DNA of 64,000 nt from Saccharomycopsis crataegensis (lineage: Eukaryota > Ascomycota > Saccharomycetes > Ascoideales > Saccharomycopsidaceae): assembly GCF_037102585.1 (NCBI RefSeq), contig NW_027043819.1, forward strand, positions 1,612,001 through 1,676,000. Direction: 5' to 3'. Shown here piece by piece: positions 21,364 through 32,646 of this stretch. A program made the translations under genes and the position numbers. Position 1 is the stretch's first letter; every line of letters begins with the position of its first letter. Below the pieces are notes generated by a model. The model made no database searches. It saw only the letters and a program-made list of their open reading frames with translations, and was not told the DNA's origin.

Positions 21364-23721
21364 ATGGAACAACCACGAATAGAAATTGTTATTGGTGTTT
21401 TGAACAATGAAACAGAACCCACACCCCCAAAGAAACCACAGACTAGAAGAAAACACTCCAATTCAAAATACGGCTGTTTGCAATGCAAAAAGAGAAGAAT
21501 CAAATGCGACCAGTCTTTTCCACAGTGTAAACACTGTATGAGTTATAGGGCAAGGGAATTGAGATGTTCATATATGGACTTGACTGAAGAGCAAAAGCAA
21601 GTGATTTTGGAGGCCAATAAAAAAATGGGGGACGATGCAAAGAATCCTGGGAATGATTCTATGGGGTCAAAACCTTCGCCAATTAGAACCACCTCCAAGA
21701 CTACGAGCTTGCTATCCAAGTTTGAAAAAACATCTGGCGAGAAGCATATCAGGCATCATTCACCTGCCACTTCCTCATCTTCATCACCAACATCCACTTT
21801 CCCAATATATCCTACACCTACCTCGATCAATGATCCAATGCCATTACCAGGAGCTTCTAATATCCTTACAAAGTTCCGCGTAACTGGGATTAGAAAGGCC
21901 TGGGATGATGAGAGACTTATTCAGGCAGTGATTTCGTTTGTTTCCAAGAACTTGAAAATGCCAATTGTCAACGCGGCGTATACCAGATATTTTGAATTAA
22001 TCTGGAATATTTGGGGCAATACCACCATTGGTGACGCCTCGGGAAAGAGCCTTGTTAATTACTATACGTTGATATCTTGGGCGTCCAAATACTTATCAAC
22101 GGGTGTTTACCTTTCAGTGAGACGAAATAGTATGAGTCAGTTAGGGAAAAACCTCAATCGAATAACCAAACCGTTGGAAAACATTGCGTTGACCTCAAAT
22201 GGGGTATCGTTGAGTTTGTTGACCGATGCCATCAACAAAAACGATTATCGATTACTCATTGATTTAATGACCTCTAATATATTCGTTTCAAATTCAAACT
22301 ATGGAAAGGACAACTATATTGAGAGAATGACTCACTTGAACGGTCTAGTGGCCGTCATTTACGAACTATATTGCCACAAATCAACGATTTATGTCCCGTT
22401 GAGTAATACTCAAGAAATTGAAGACTTGACACTTCGAAATGCCATCAATGAACTATATCCTCAAGAAGATAATGAAGAGTTCCGAAATACTGATGGCAAG
22501 CACGACCATTTATTATCATCTCCCGATCATTTGGGAAACTTAGCTCCGGGGTACAGTTATTTCAACAACTTCACGGCCAGAGAAACTGTATTGATCAAAT
22601 TCTTTGAATGGCAGATTTATTACGGGGTGGTGGCGTCATTCTTGCCTCCTTATAATCATCATTGTCTTTATGAATTCCGTGATAACTTCATATCATTTAG
22701 AGATTTACTATGTGATATTGAAATGCCGTTATTAGTGGCAATGGCTGACAATTTATGGGATTATTTGCAGTATTTGATCGACGAAATTTTCCCTATACTA
22801 GAGCAAAACGGTATTAATGATCATAGGTTCTTTACTACGAGTCCTAAGATATTTCATAGCATCTACATGAAATACTTGTTGATGACGCCTCCGGAGACAT
22901 TTGTTTCGACATCAAAGTCCAGCAATTTGTCATTAGTTGAAAGAATCTTGTATCGGTACTACATCAATCTAGGCAAAATTTTGGACCATATTTTCCCTCA
23001 GGTGAGATATTTGTTCATTTTCGGTTTCATTACCACTTACACTCAATATTCCGATGACCAAGGTCATGTTCTTGAGGAAGGGTTGCAACTGCTTTTGAAG
23101 TATGGAACCTACGATAAGTTGTTTCCTAAATCTTGCTCAAATCGGCCGGTAGACGAACTTTTCAAACGGAAAATCATTTATCACATCCATTACTGTTCGA
23201 GAGTATTTGGGTTTTTCCGGTCAAGAAACATGTTGCTTCATCAAGGGATTTTTTTCAACGATCCATTTCCAGAATCGATTAAGAATGATCGGCTTAGAAC
23301 CAGAAAAGTCCAGGTTAATGAGATTCAAATCACCTCATTTGGAAAAACGTTTATTCATCCAAGAAATTTCCCCCATGTGGTTGACCGCCCACATAGCACT
23401 GGTAGCAATTGCTCCGGCAGTGACGATGAAAAACCGGTGTTCAAAGGAATGACAATTAGTGAATTAGAATCTCTAAATCCTAAGTACCTGCAGCTTCAAA
23501 AACAAAATGTAGTTCCTGCAGGATGTACGGTGAACCAGATCTTTCTAGATCCGTTTTTTCAGAAAGATATTGATATTGATGGGAACATTGTTGGTTTCGA
23601 TTTCTCCGTTGGTTCTTTAAGTGTTCCTATTATGCTCAAACATTTAGTTGGAAGAAGTGTGAGGGATTTCTATGATGATCGTTCTGCGATTTTCAATTAT
23701 TTTGCAGTCCACGATTTGTAA
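21364..23721 (+). CDS. Zn2Cys6 (zinc cluster) transcription factor, 785 aa
   Basis: Fungal zinc-cluster regulator. Residues about 39-69 hold the binuclear cluster GCLQCKKRRIKCDQSF followed by CKHC and a final Cys, with spacing C-x2-C-x6-C-x6-C-x2-C-x9-C. The six zinc ligands are all present. A basic TRRKHSNSK stretch precedes it, and a Ser/Thr/Pro-rich linker follows (about 95-165). The remaining 600 residues are a helical regulatory region without a motif I can name. The Cys-cluster sequence (GCLQCKKRRIKCD) recalls the Upc2/Ecm22 style of cluster, but the C-terminal part gives no support for a sterol role. Target genes are unknown. The start is the first Met after a stop. Confidence 0.85.
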   Translation: MEQPRIEIVIGVLNNETEPTPPKKPQTRRKHSNSKYGCLQCKKRRIKCDQSFPQCKHCMSYRARELRCSYMDLTEEQKQVILEANKKMGDDAKNPGNDSMGSKPSPIRTTSKTTSLLSKFEKTSGEKHIRHHSPATSSSSSPTSTFPIYPTPTSINDPMPLPGASNILTKFRVTGIRKAWDDERLIQAVISFVSKNLKMPIVNAAYTRYFELIWNIWGNTTIGDASGKSLVNYYTLISWASKYLSTGVYLSVRRNSMSQLGKNLNRITKPLENIALTSNGVSLSLLTDAINKNDYRLLIDLMTSNIFVSNSNYGKDNYIERMTHLNGLVAVIYELYCHKSTIYVPLSNTQEIEDLTLRNAINELYPQEDNEEFRNTDGKHDHLLSSPDHLGNLAPGYSYFNNFTARETVLIKFFEWQIYYGVVASFLPPYNHHCLYEFRDNFISFRDLLCDIEMPLLVAMADNLWDYLQYLIDEIFPILEQNGINDHRFFTTSPKIFHSIYMKYLLMTPPETFVSTSKSSNLSLVERILYRYYINLGKILDHIFPQVRYLFIFGFITTYTQYSDDQGHVLEEGLQLLLKYGTYDKLFPKSCSNRPVDELFKRKIIYHIHYCSRVFGFFRSRNMLLHQGIFFNDPFPESIKNDRLRTRKVQVNEIQITSFGKTFIHPRNFPHVVDRPHSTGSNCSGSDDEKPVFKGMTISELESLNPKYLQLQKQNVVPAGCTVNQIFLDPFFQKDIDIDGNIVGFDFSVGSLSVPIMLKHLVGRSVRDFYDDRSAIFNYFAVHDL

Positions 23722-24573
23722 TGTGTTGGCCTTTAGTTGCTTTTTCAACCATTACTTGTCCTCTCTTTGATTTAATATTCCTTATGTTGTCTAATTTGAT
23801 TTTTTTTTTTTGTCTATTTGTTTGTTTGTTTGTTTATTTGTTTGTTTTTACGCTGGAAGGGTTTTCTTTTCTTTTCTCTTTTTTTTTTTTCTTTTGCTCT
23901 TGATGTTTTTCACATACATAAAGCTTTGTTTTGTTTGCTGCTGTTAGGTCGGATAATTGTTTTAACTTTTGATGGGACTATATACCTAATTACCTGTTTA
24001 TAGAATGTAATTGATGAATATTGAAAGGGCATTGAAATCTTCGTAGATTTTCTTTATCTTGGAAATTGATGGTCCATTCTAGATTCTTATTATTTTTACC
24101 ATCATAATTACTATCATTACTATGATAACAATAACTTATGTTCGTTTCTTCAAGAAATACTAATAAATTTACTTACATTCGTCAAACGATTGAGCCTTGT
24201 TAAAGTCTCCAAGTTTGTATCAATGAAAAATTTGATGATATTCTGTTAAAATAAGTTATATGAACAGTGGGAGTCTTTTTCAAATTAGCCAAAACACCTG
24301 TTCGTGGCATAATTGATCAGTAAAGGGCAAAGATGGTTGACAGAAATTGGTTGGTGTAGATAAATAAATAAAAATAAATAAAATGGGCTCTCCCAGAAAA
24401 CAAATAAACCCTAATATTTTCATGAAAACAATGGAGAGTGTATGTTTAAACGGGGGTTTTTATTTCACTTTTTTTTTAACCATTTTTATTTATATTATAT
24501 GACAATATATTTTTATTTTTTTTTCTTAATTTTTGATATTTGTGAAGGAATTTTCGTTGTATCATGTTTATAC
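23722..24573. other. Convergent 3' flanks, no gene seen
   Basis: Gap between the zinc-cluster gene and QCR7, tail to tail. It contains a TTTG-repeat-like stretch at about 23814-23850 and other T-rich tracts. No coding frame, tRNA or repeat pair is supported. Confidence 0.5.
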
Positions 24574-25105
24574 TTATTTCTTAGAAACGACAACCATTTC
24601 ATCCAATTCCTTCTTTTCGGCAGCTTCAGCTTCAGCTTCCAAAATGTATGGGATCAAGTATGGGACGTCTTCTTCTGGCTTAACTTGCTTGCTCAATGGT
24701 AACAATTGGTGGGACAAAGTACATTGGTGGGCAGTAATGATTCTGAAGTTTCTGGCATAAGATTCAGATGCTGGCAATCTGGAAATGGCCTTTTGCATGA
24801 TTGGGGTTTCTTCAGCAATCAAATCATCAAATCTGGATTGTTGTTAGTAATTTTGTCAACACTTCTGATAAAAAATACAGAAAAACAAACCGCTTTCTCT
24901 AATAAAATGGATAATTACAGTCGTCTTTCCTAAGATATAGATTATCATGACCCATGGTATCTAATAATACTCACCTCAAACCAATCTTTCTGTAACCAGA
25001 CAATTCGGTGAAAACCTTGGAGACTGGGACAAGGACAGAAGCCAAAGCTGGGGTCTTGAGAATGAAATCAACAGTCTTGACGATAGAAGTGACGGATTGT
25101 GGCAT
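24574..25105 (-). CDS. QCR7: Qcr7, subunit 7 of cytochrome bc1 complex, spliced
   Basis: 14-kDa subunit of mitochondrial complex III, on the matrix side next to cytochrome b. Exon 1 is 25105-24975 ([18 protein letters not shown] ... YRKIGL), the intron is 24974-24833 (GTGAGT donor, TACTAAC branch, CCAG acceptor, 142 bp), and exon 2 is 24832-24574. The product is 129 aa, close to the usual length of about 127. Family signatures are [41 protein letters not shown] and [20 protein letters not shown]. The intron splits the Arg codon before FDDL. A CCAATGA box on the minus strand (25222-25216) about 115 bp upstream fits Hap-complex control of respiratory genes. Confidence 0.96.
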
Positions 25106-25520
25106 CTTTGCGGTATGTTCAGACGATGTCTATGTACTAGTTTATGGGGCTTCCTATGGTCTTTGTGGTGTTTTTCTCTCAATTTTTTTCTTGTCAGCCT
25201 GTTTTTGCAATTTTCTCATTGGCTCGCTTCTCAGGTGATTTTGTGGGGTGCCGCACACCTATTATATCAGATCAAACACTACATCTGCGAAAGAATTTAG
25301 TATTACATTTTATTATTATTATTATTGTATCATAAAGAATCTCTAAAATTAATCAGAAGAAATATAGTATAGTAAAAAGCATCGAAACGTGACTAGACAA
25401 ATTGTAGCAAATAAATGTGTAATAAAAAAAAAGAAAACCAAATGAATGATTGGTAATAAAGGATATCTAAGAAATAATAGCAAAGGTATAATATTTAAAA
25501 GGGCTCTTTTTTTTTGTTGT
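25106..25520. promoter_or_regulatory. QCR7 promoter with CCAAT box
   Basis: Minus-strand CCAAT at 25222-25218, in CCAATGA context matching the Hap2/3/5 consensus, about 115 bp from the QCR7 ATG. The rest is 3' flank of MES1 with no gene. Confidence 0.5.
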
Positions 25521-27935
25521 TTACTCTTGTTTGCCACCATACTTCTTTCTCCAAGATTCAACCATTTTATCATCGATTTTAGAGAATAAATAATCGGCTT
25601 CACCAATATTATGGCCTTCATCGATGCTGAACACAAATTCGTCTGGAATGTACAATTCCTTGATGTTCAATTGCTTATTGATATTTTCTGAAGTTGCTGG
25701 CATGAATGGAGAAATGACTTGAGAAACAGTAACGAGAATGTTAAGCCCGATGTACACCACCAAGTCACTCTTGTCAGGTTCGCCATTGAACAAAGAGTTA
25801 TCCAATTTATTTTCTTGCAAGAATTGGTTACCTCTAGCAGAAATAGCCATGGCGTATTCTAATGCTCTTCTTTCTTCACATTTTATACTGGCATCGTTAT
25901 ATTTCTTGAGTAAAGTGTTTAAGTTGTCAATCAAGCTATCGTAGTCCTTGATCAATGAGAACTTCGATCTGTTAATGGTTGGCACCACCCCTTTATAGTT
26001 CTTGTTGACAAATTTAATCAATCTGTTACTAAAGTTACCCAAATTGTTCAACAATTCGGTGTTATTGCATCTGACAAAATCGTCCCAAGAGAATTGAGAA
26101 TCAGAAGTTTCTGGACGAACATTGATCAAGTAATATCTCCAGACAGAAGCAGAAATACCAGTTTCCTTGGCTTGATCACCAAAGACCCCAATCTTTTCAG
26201 ACTTGGAGAATTTACCACCTTCATATTGCAAGTATTCGGTAGTGTCAATATGGTAGTTCTTGGTCCAGTCATCGCCAGTACCGATCAAAGAAGCTGGGAA
26301 AATAATAGAATGGAAACTGACATTATCCTTACCCATGAATTGGTATAAACGAACGTCATTTTCCTTGGTCTTCCACCATTTCTTCCAGTCATCAGTAACA
26401 CCCTTGTTCTTGAAATAGTTGGCAGTGATAGAAACGTAACCAATAGTGGCATCGAACCACACGTACAAAACCTTGTCACCGTACTTTTCCAATGGGACAG
26501 GGGTACCCCATTTCAAATCTCTGGTGATGGAGAATGGTCTAAGACCTTCTTTCAACCAGTTGTTGGTGATGTTGTTGGTGTTTTTAGTCCAGTCCCCTTC
26601 GACACTTTGTTTTTCGATCCAGGCCTTGGTTTCTGGTTCTAATTGGTCCAAATTCAAATAAATGTGGTCAGAGTACTTAGCAACTGGAACATGACCATCC
26701 AACTTACATTTTGGATCAATTAACTCCAATGGATTTAACAAGCTACCACAGCCATCACATTGGTCACCTCTGGCCTTTGGATATTCACATTTTGGACAGG
26801 TACCGTTGACATATCTGTCAGCCAAGAACCCTTTATGATGTTCACAATACAATTGTTGGATGGTTTGTTCGGACAAGTAGCCGTTTTTCCACAACTTCAT
26901 GAAAATGTCTTGAGAGATTTCGGTTTGAAGTTCAGTGGTGGTTCTACCAAAGAAGTCGAAATCAATGTCGAACCACTTGTAAATTTCATTGTGGACCTTG
27001 TGGTATTTGTCACACAAGGCTTGTGGGGTAGTTTTATCTTCAAGAGCCTTAGTTTCAGTAGCAGTACCATATTCATCAGTACCCCCAACAAACAAAACAT
27101 TGTATTGCTTCTTGGCCTTGACGTATCTTGCAAACACATCAGCAGACAACACGGAACCAATAATGTTACCCAAATGTGGGACGTTGTTAACATATGGCAA
27201 AGCAGAAGTAATCAAAATATTCTGCTTGTCACTCTTTGGCAAAATGACATCTTCAGGGGCAACTTTCAAATGTTCCTTAGCATTAGCAGTGAGTTTTTGT
27301 TCACCAGTTTTAGTGGCGTTAATCACTCTAGTGTTTCCAGAATCCTTCTTTGGTTTAGAAGCGGTCTTCCCTTGGTTATTCTTCTTGTTAATGGCAGTAG
27401 TCACCGCGAAAGTATGGGCCTTAACTTGCTTGACCAAACCGTTGATTTGAGGGTTCTTGAAAAACTTACTGAACCATTTGTATTGGTTAACAAATCTGAA
27501 CTTGGCGACGTGGAAAGGGTACAAAGAGCCAAAGATTAATATTTGGAAAGGATCGTTATAAATAGGTTCATTGTCCTTGAATGCTGGTAAACCTTCGATG
27601 GCGAAAGTGGCCCTATCAAATTTGGATTCATCTTGAGAATATTCAAGCAAATAACCTCTCAATTTGGTCAAGATCGCAGTTTGTTCAGGGGTGATAGTGG
27701 CAAAAGCATTCTTTTGAGTGAATTTTGAGGCCAAGTATAACACTGCAGCATTAGCTTCGATCAAATCGATCTCTGATTTTGAATCTTTCAAAGAAATAGT
27801 GGAGTGGGATTCGTCGACATTTTCAGAGATTCCAAGTTTTTGAAATTGAGTGTTGGCAATCAAGACCTTCAAATTTTCCGCTTGAGCTAATTGGGAGACA
27901 CTAAAGGCGAGCTCTAATTGTAAATCGGAACCCAT
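25521..27935 (-). CDS. MES1: Cytosolic methionyl-tRNA synthetase
   Basis: Class I aminoacyl-tRNA synthetase charging tRNA-Met in the cytosol. The N-terminal 190 residues form a GST-like domain (KVLIANTQFQKLGI ... FATITPEQTAILTKLRGYL) that in yeast docks on Arc1. The catalytic part has the HIGH-type signature VPHLGN (254-257) and the KMSKS-type KFSKSEKIG, plus a zinc-knuckle CPKCEYPKARGDQCDGCG. The C-terminal helical anticodon-binding domain ends the protein. I place the start at 27935 (MGSDLQLELAF), giving 804 aa. An in-frame upstream ATG at 27986 would add 17 residues with no targeting character. A Reb1-like TTACCCG lies at 28043-28049, 108 bp upstream. Confidence 0.97.
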   Translation of the reverse strand: MGSDLQLELAFSVSQLAQAENLKVLIANTQFQKLGISENVDESHSTISLKDSKSEIDLIEANAAVLYLASKFTQKNAFATITPEQTAILTKLRGYLLEYSQDESKFDRATFAIEGLPAFKDNEPIYNDPFQILIFGSLYPFHVAKFRFVNQYKWFSKFFKNPQINGLVKQVKAHTFAVTTAINKKNNQGKTASKPKKDSGNTRVINATKTGEQKLTANAKEHLKVAPEDVILPKSDKQNILITSALPYVNNVPHLGNIIGSVLSADVFARYVKAKKQYNVLFVGGTDEYGTATETKALEDKTTPQALCDKYHKVHNEIYKWFDIDFDFFGRTTTELQTEISQDIFMKLWKNGYLSEQTIQQLYCEHHKGFLADRYVNGTCPKCEYPKARGDQCDGCGSLLNPLELIDPKCKLDGHVPVAKYSDHIYLNLDQLEPETKAWIEKQSVEGDWTKNTNNITNNWLKEGLRPFSITRDLKWGTPVPLEKYGDKVLYVWFDATIGYVSITANYFKNKGVTDDWKKWWKTKENDVRLYQFMGKDNVSFHSIIFPASLIGTGDDWTKNYHIDTTEYLQYEGGKFSKSEKIGVFGDQAKETGISASVWRYYLINVRPETSDSQFSWDDFVRCNNTELLNNLGNFSNRLIKFVNKNYKGVVPTINRSKFSLIKDYDSLIDNLNTLLKKYNDASIKCEERRALEYAMAISARGNQFLQENKLDNSLFNGEPDKSDLVVYIGLNILVTVSQVISPFMPATSENINKQLNIKELYIPDEFVFSIDEGHNIGEADYLFSKIDDKMVESWRKKYGGKQE

Positions 27936-28581
27936 CTTTTGTAAATACCTGTATATATGTATATCTATGTTAATGTTTATCGGCATTCACCCATGAGTCT
28001 TACTTTTTGCAGAGAAATTTTTCAGGCCTCAACAGAATGCAGTTACCCGTCGATTTTCAAGATGATGCCATGTGACAGTGGTATGGGTGGTATGACATGC
28101 ATATCATAAGTGTTGGATTCCTTTTCTTCGGTGGTATGGGGTTATATTTAGGATGGTATAAATGAATCTATTTGCAATGGCGCAAGTTTTCCTTACTGTA
28201 CTTGGTGTGTAGGACCGTTAACTTTCGAGTACGTGATTGTGGAAGTTAAATTAACTTCTGAAGACATTTTCTTCCAAAATATGTTTGTGCTTGTTCCATT
28301 TATTGGGCCTTAGTTTCACATATCAGTTTTCTCTTGTCGCTTGTGGTCAGAATTGTACAATTATCTGAGTTCGTGTCTATAGAATTTTTCTATACAGCTG
28401 AACAGAAAACTTAAATAAAGTTTAAAATATCAAACAATCCAAACAATAAGTGCCTTTGACGCCAGCAAGAAAGAAGTTAATGCATTGTGTGGTAATGGTA
28501 CTCGTCAAGCTTGATCCTTCATCCTAGGGTGAAGGATACAAAGACGTTTTTTTCCTAGACTTTGGCACCTCCAGGACCAAC

Positions 28582-28876
28582 ATGAGTGTGTATCAAGATG
28601 GTTTTGAATCGCCTGAAGTTAATGACTTATTCTTGAGTAGCATAGTTCTGCATTCTGATAATTCGGTTGAGGAAAATATTGAGAATTAACAGATATCGCA
28701 ATTGCCTTTCGAACGATTATCCCTCTGTCTGAAGATGGATATTAGAAAAACTAGGGCACAATTCGTTGAAAAATAATGTCTATTCTGATGGATCTCTTAT
28801 TAAAAAGAAGAAAGAAACAATACAGATATCCGAATTGAGTGGTTTTGTCAATCTTGTAGTACGATTTTTCGGTTAG
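28582..28876 (+). pseudogene. Possible decayed gene or unseen spliced small gene
   Basis: A 35-codon frame (28582-28689, MSVYQDGFESPEVNDLFL...) ends at TAA. Reading on in the same frame gives QISQLPFERLSLCLK. A second frame shifted by one, open from 28736 to the TAG at 28874-28876, encodes WILEKLGHNSLKNNVYSDG... with protein-like composition. Together they look like a gene broken by one stop and one shift, or exons of a small gene. I recognise no family. Codon content is suggestive only. Confidence 0.25.
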
Positions 28877-29495
28877 TAAAGATCAGCTGCTTTTTTCGCA
28901 ATTTTTGAACTTGTTGATATTGTTATTGTCATATGTGCTGGGCTAGGCAGACTTTCAAGTCGCTCTGATTGTTATGAGTACATCCGAAATTTAGAATGAT
29001 TGAATGCTTTCTAGCTCTATTAGGTGATGTTCTGCTAGCATTTTTTTTTTTTTTACCAGGCTGCGGAATCCTTAGTGTTATCTTTTTTATTTGTTGTCAA
29101 CATTCTCAAGCTTATTTGAACAACTATATATTTTATTCTATTGATTATATAACTTAGATTCTAAAGTGAAAACATGAGGGCAACATTTTGGATATTTAAC
29201 CTTGGATTATATTTAACAGAAACTCAAAGAAATTGAGACAGACATAATGACTCAGTTGACATTTTGGCTCGTCTTTATATCATTTCCAGAAAACGCATGC
29301 ATCTAGAAACACCTAGATTATCTTTGCTTTTTTTTTCTTCAAGCTCTGAATTTTGATCTCAAGAGCCTCTCCCAACACCTTTCCGGCATGCAATTCAAAA
29401 ACTAGAGAAATTTTAAAGATTGAGAATCAAGTATTGATGCTTTACAAATACAAACATATGAACTCCAACATGCCATGCATGTCATTTTAACGAGT

Positions 29496-29524
29496 CACGT
29501 GTGCTGCATTTGAATAATCACGTG
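29496..29524. promoter_or_regulatory. Two CACGTG E-boxes 23 bp apart
   Basis: CACGTG at 29496-29501 and 29519-29524, in GTCACGTG and TCACGTGA contexts typical of Cbf1-type sites. They lie about 1 kb before the possible relic on the + strand and just beyond the BPL1 3' end, so their target is unclear. Confidence 0.4.
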
Positions 29525-29873
29525 ATTTCCATTTTCATATATACCAACCTAATGGTTGATTGTCTCAAAAATAAAACCCGTTGAATTGGTATACTTTGGT
29601 CTATTGATAGGGATCAGTTCTCCGACAACAATAGTTGATAACCCGTTAGATTTATAATCTGATAGATAGCTAGTGTATGTTACTTCTGATGTAGATCCAC
29701 TATTTATAATCACTGGGCTTTTTTATCTTGAAGTTATAAGTATATTAAAGCACTATGAAGCTGGATATATTAAATGGGTACAATCTATAAAATAAATTAC
29801 GATTTTGTGGTGAATAAATCTCATGATAATACAGAAAAAGTTACACGGCCCGCTCCTAAATTGACAAACTTTT

Positions 29874-32011
29874 TTAACGGTTGTGCTTTCTTGTAATTAG
29901 ACCGTTAAACATATCAAAAGAATTTCCATCGGGTTGCAATTCAAAAGTTTTCCCAGTTGGGGTATCATCTCTATTCAATTCTTCGACCACCAAAAGCCCA
30001 TTTGTACTACTGATGCCCCTTATCTGTGCCTTGGTCGATCCTATCGATCCTAGAGTAACAATTTGATCTTCATGCAACCAGTAGTTGTAATACTTCGGTA
30101 ACAACAGGGTGAATCCTGATGTCTTGAAGATTGCAAATAATTTATCCAAGCTCACCATAAATTTGGCCGCAAGCTTTTCAGTGGTATAATTTGGTAATGG
30201 AGGTTGTCCTTTTGCAGCTCTAAGATGATTTAATTGATTCAATACCAAATTCAAAGTGGTGGTAGGCCCGGCATTTGAAACATTGATTCCCGCACCAATT
30301 ACCATCACATAATTGTCCTGTTGAGCTACTGTGCTAATCAACAACCCTCCAATTTTTGCATATATCGGATCGATTTCGTTCACGTATTTTGGAGGACCTT
30401 TATTGCCATATTTTGCGAGGAATGAAGGTTTCATCACGTAAATATCATTTGGCCACTTCAATCTCACAGGCATCTCATCGTAACCTTCACCGTAACCTAA
30501 TATCGCATCCACCATGGCCATACTGGTTAAATACTGTGCGAAAATCACCGGGGAGTTTACTGCATCCTCAAAAGATAATCTCACCACAGTCGAGATGGCA
30601 AGGGTACCCATCGGGCTGACCCAAACATTTCCTCCACGACCTCTTCCAGATATTTGGGTTGTACCAATGGCAGTGTACCCATCAGGTAGATATTGTAAAA
30701 TTTTGTAATTTTTTTCAATAAGGGTATTTGTGGAGGTGAGGATTTCACCGTACAACAAAGTTTTCCCATAGGTGAAATCTTTTGGGTAGAATGGAGTTTT
30801 TTCGTTTTCTTCTTTCCAAATAGCAGTGAGATTACTATAATATGCTGTAATGTTGAAGTAAGGAGTCATTCTGTAGTAAGGAACTTCGCCATTTTCAAAG
30901 ATCCAAATCTCCTTCACGGCAGCATCGGGGTCATCATAATCATCCAGATTCATTTTGGAAGGAATAGAAGCTTGGCTGTCCAGAATTTTTGTAACGTGAA
31001 AACTGTCGTTTGCATCCTTTATGATGCTCTTTTCATCATCCTGGTATCCAACATTCGCTTCAATGTTACTAACCATGCGTCTTAGTTCCTCCTCATTAAT
31101 GGAGGAAAGCAACAACGGAGTCAATTTTGGCACGATGGCGTCTTCGGCATTGTTGACTTTTAGTCCAAGCTTTTTCAAGCATAACCGCAAGAAATAGTCT
31201 CTTTGAGATGAATTTGATTCTAGTCTTTGTATCATCGCACTATCCTTCCTTGAGTGGCTATATTTAAGCAAAGAAGGCTCAAATTCGACATGAGGCCCAA
31301 ATAATATAGCTGAACCATCACCTACTTCGCAATGAATGATAGCAGCATTGGTTTTAGCTTCTCCGGAATCAGCATCTATAGGTTCAAGATACCTTGACAA
31401 AACTTCCACTTTATCAAACTTCTCAGCATCATAAAATGTTGGGCCACCATTGTAATGAGAGAAAAAAGTGTTGAATGAATGTGTTTCTCCATCCGCAAGG
31501 GTTGGTTCGATGCTGCAATAGGCGGCTCTTTCCCCATTATTAGAAGAGTATCTAAATCCTTTGAACGCTGTACCAACTGCGGTTCCTGGGAAAAATTTGA
31601 GCTCTCTAGAACCACTAACCTCGATATCAGATCCGGTTTCAAATTCTAATCTTGAAGAGGCATAGTAGGCTCCGGCACAAAAACCCATGTATTTACCACC
31701 ACGCTTGACAAACTGTTTGATCTTTCTGTTGCCTTCGCCGTTGAATTCGGAACAAAATGGCAAATCCGCCCCGCCAGGGAAAACGAGCAATGAGGTTTTT
31801 TCAGCCCAAGGCTCTTTTCTAATTACATTAGCATCGACGCTGATCACAGCGTAATGTGGTGATAAGAATCTTCGGAGCGTGTATAAGCAATGTTTGACAG
31901 ATTCAGCAGTTGTTCCGTTACCTTTCGTTGATGATGGTTAGTAAGAATTACGAGGACAGAAATTTTTCACAACACTTATAAAAACTTACCTGAATATACA
32001 AGAACATTCAT
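29874..32011 (-). CDS. BPL1: Biotin:apoprotein ligase, spliced
   Basis: Attaches biotin to acetyl-CoA carboxylase, pyruvate carboxylase and other acceptors. Exon 1 is 32011-31990 (MNVLVYS), the intron is 31989-31922 (GTAAGT donor, TACTAAC branch, AAAG acceptor, 68 bp), and exon 2 is 31921-29874, giving 689 aa, the usual size. The N-terminal third is the glutamine-amidotransferase-like domain of eukaryotic ligases (LLVFPGGADLPF, KYMGFCAGAYYAS). The C-terminal part is the BirA/LplA catalytic domain with the biotin-binding loop GRGRGGNVWVSPMG, KWPNDIYV and KIGGLLIS. It shares a 635-bp divergent promoter with SHY1. Confidence 0.95.
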
Positions 32012-32646
32012 GATGTATCAATTGAGCTTGAGAGATTATCCTGAATGTCTTGAAAGAAGAAGACTGGGGTTGTGGAAAATATTTAAGAATGAATGATAAT
32101 AAATAAGAATAAGAATAATTGCCAACAATAAATTCAGCGAGTCACGGGTTTTGCGTCGAAGTGCGTTAGGATTTCGCCTAAATTGGAAGGACTCTTGAGT
32201 CATTTGGGAGGGATGTCTATGAGACAGGAAAGACTCAGATGGTAGTTACCGTCTATTATGTGACAGGGATATTCACTAGTGCGAAAATCAGAAATTGGGA
32301 ACTTATATACATCTCTCATCTACAACTTGAAAAATGTAGCCAGTATAACCAATTTAGTACCAGTGCCCCTCTCCATTGCCATGATTAAGCATTAAATGAA
32401 CTGTATTATCAATTCCTCCACAACAACCATCGCTATCATCATCATTACTCGGTCTTATTTCACATTTATTGTCTTGTTGCCAATGATGAGCCTTCAAGAG
32501 CACCATATTACTATGGGGTAGGGCTCCACCGTTGCCATCGCCTCGTAACCTCTCGGTGTTTTTTCCTCTTTAAAAAAACCGACCATTTTTGATTTAACAG
32601 ACCAGGCTACTAATATGTATCAAAAGAGATCGAGATACAAAGCAGC
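32012..32646. promoter_or_regulatory. BPL1-SHY1 divergent promoter
   Basis: No gene seen. A perfect TGAGTCA (Gcn4/AP-1 type) lies at 32196-32202, 185 bp from the BPL1 ATG. An ATTGG (CCAAT on the minus strand) lies at 32182-32186 by eye. Confidence 0.45.

Larger units (their letters stand above)
27936..29873. other. Gene-poor 1.9-kb interval
   Basis: It lies between MES1 and the 3' end of BPL1, both on the minus strand. It holds a Reb1-like site (28043-28049), a near-perfect 24-bp palindrome (28514-28537), fragments of possible coding sequence (28582-28876), a TGACTCA (29248-29254) and two CACGTG motifs 23 bp apart (29496-29501, 29519-29524). No intact gene is visible. Confidence 0.55.

Noticed and set aside
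26760-27539. 259-codon + strand open frame inside MES1
   Set aside because: A shadow of the strongly conserved synthetase on the opposite strand.
27936-27986. 17-codon extension of MES1 that might target a dual-localised enzyme to mitochondria
   Set aside because: The extension contains Asp residues and lacks a presequence pattern; the Met at 27935 gives the family N-terminus.
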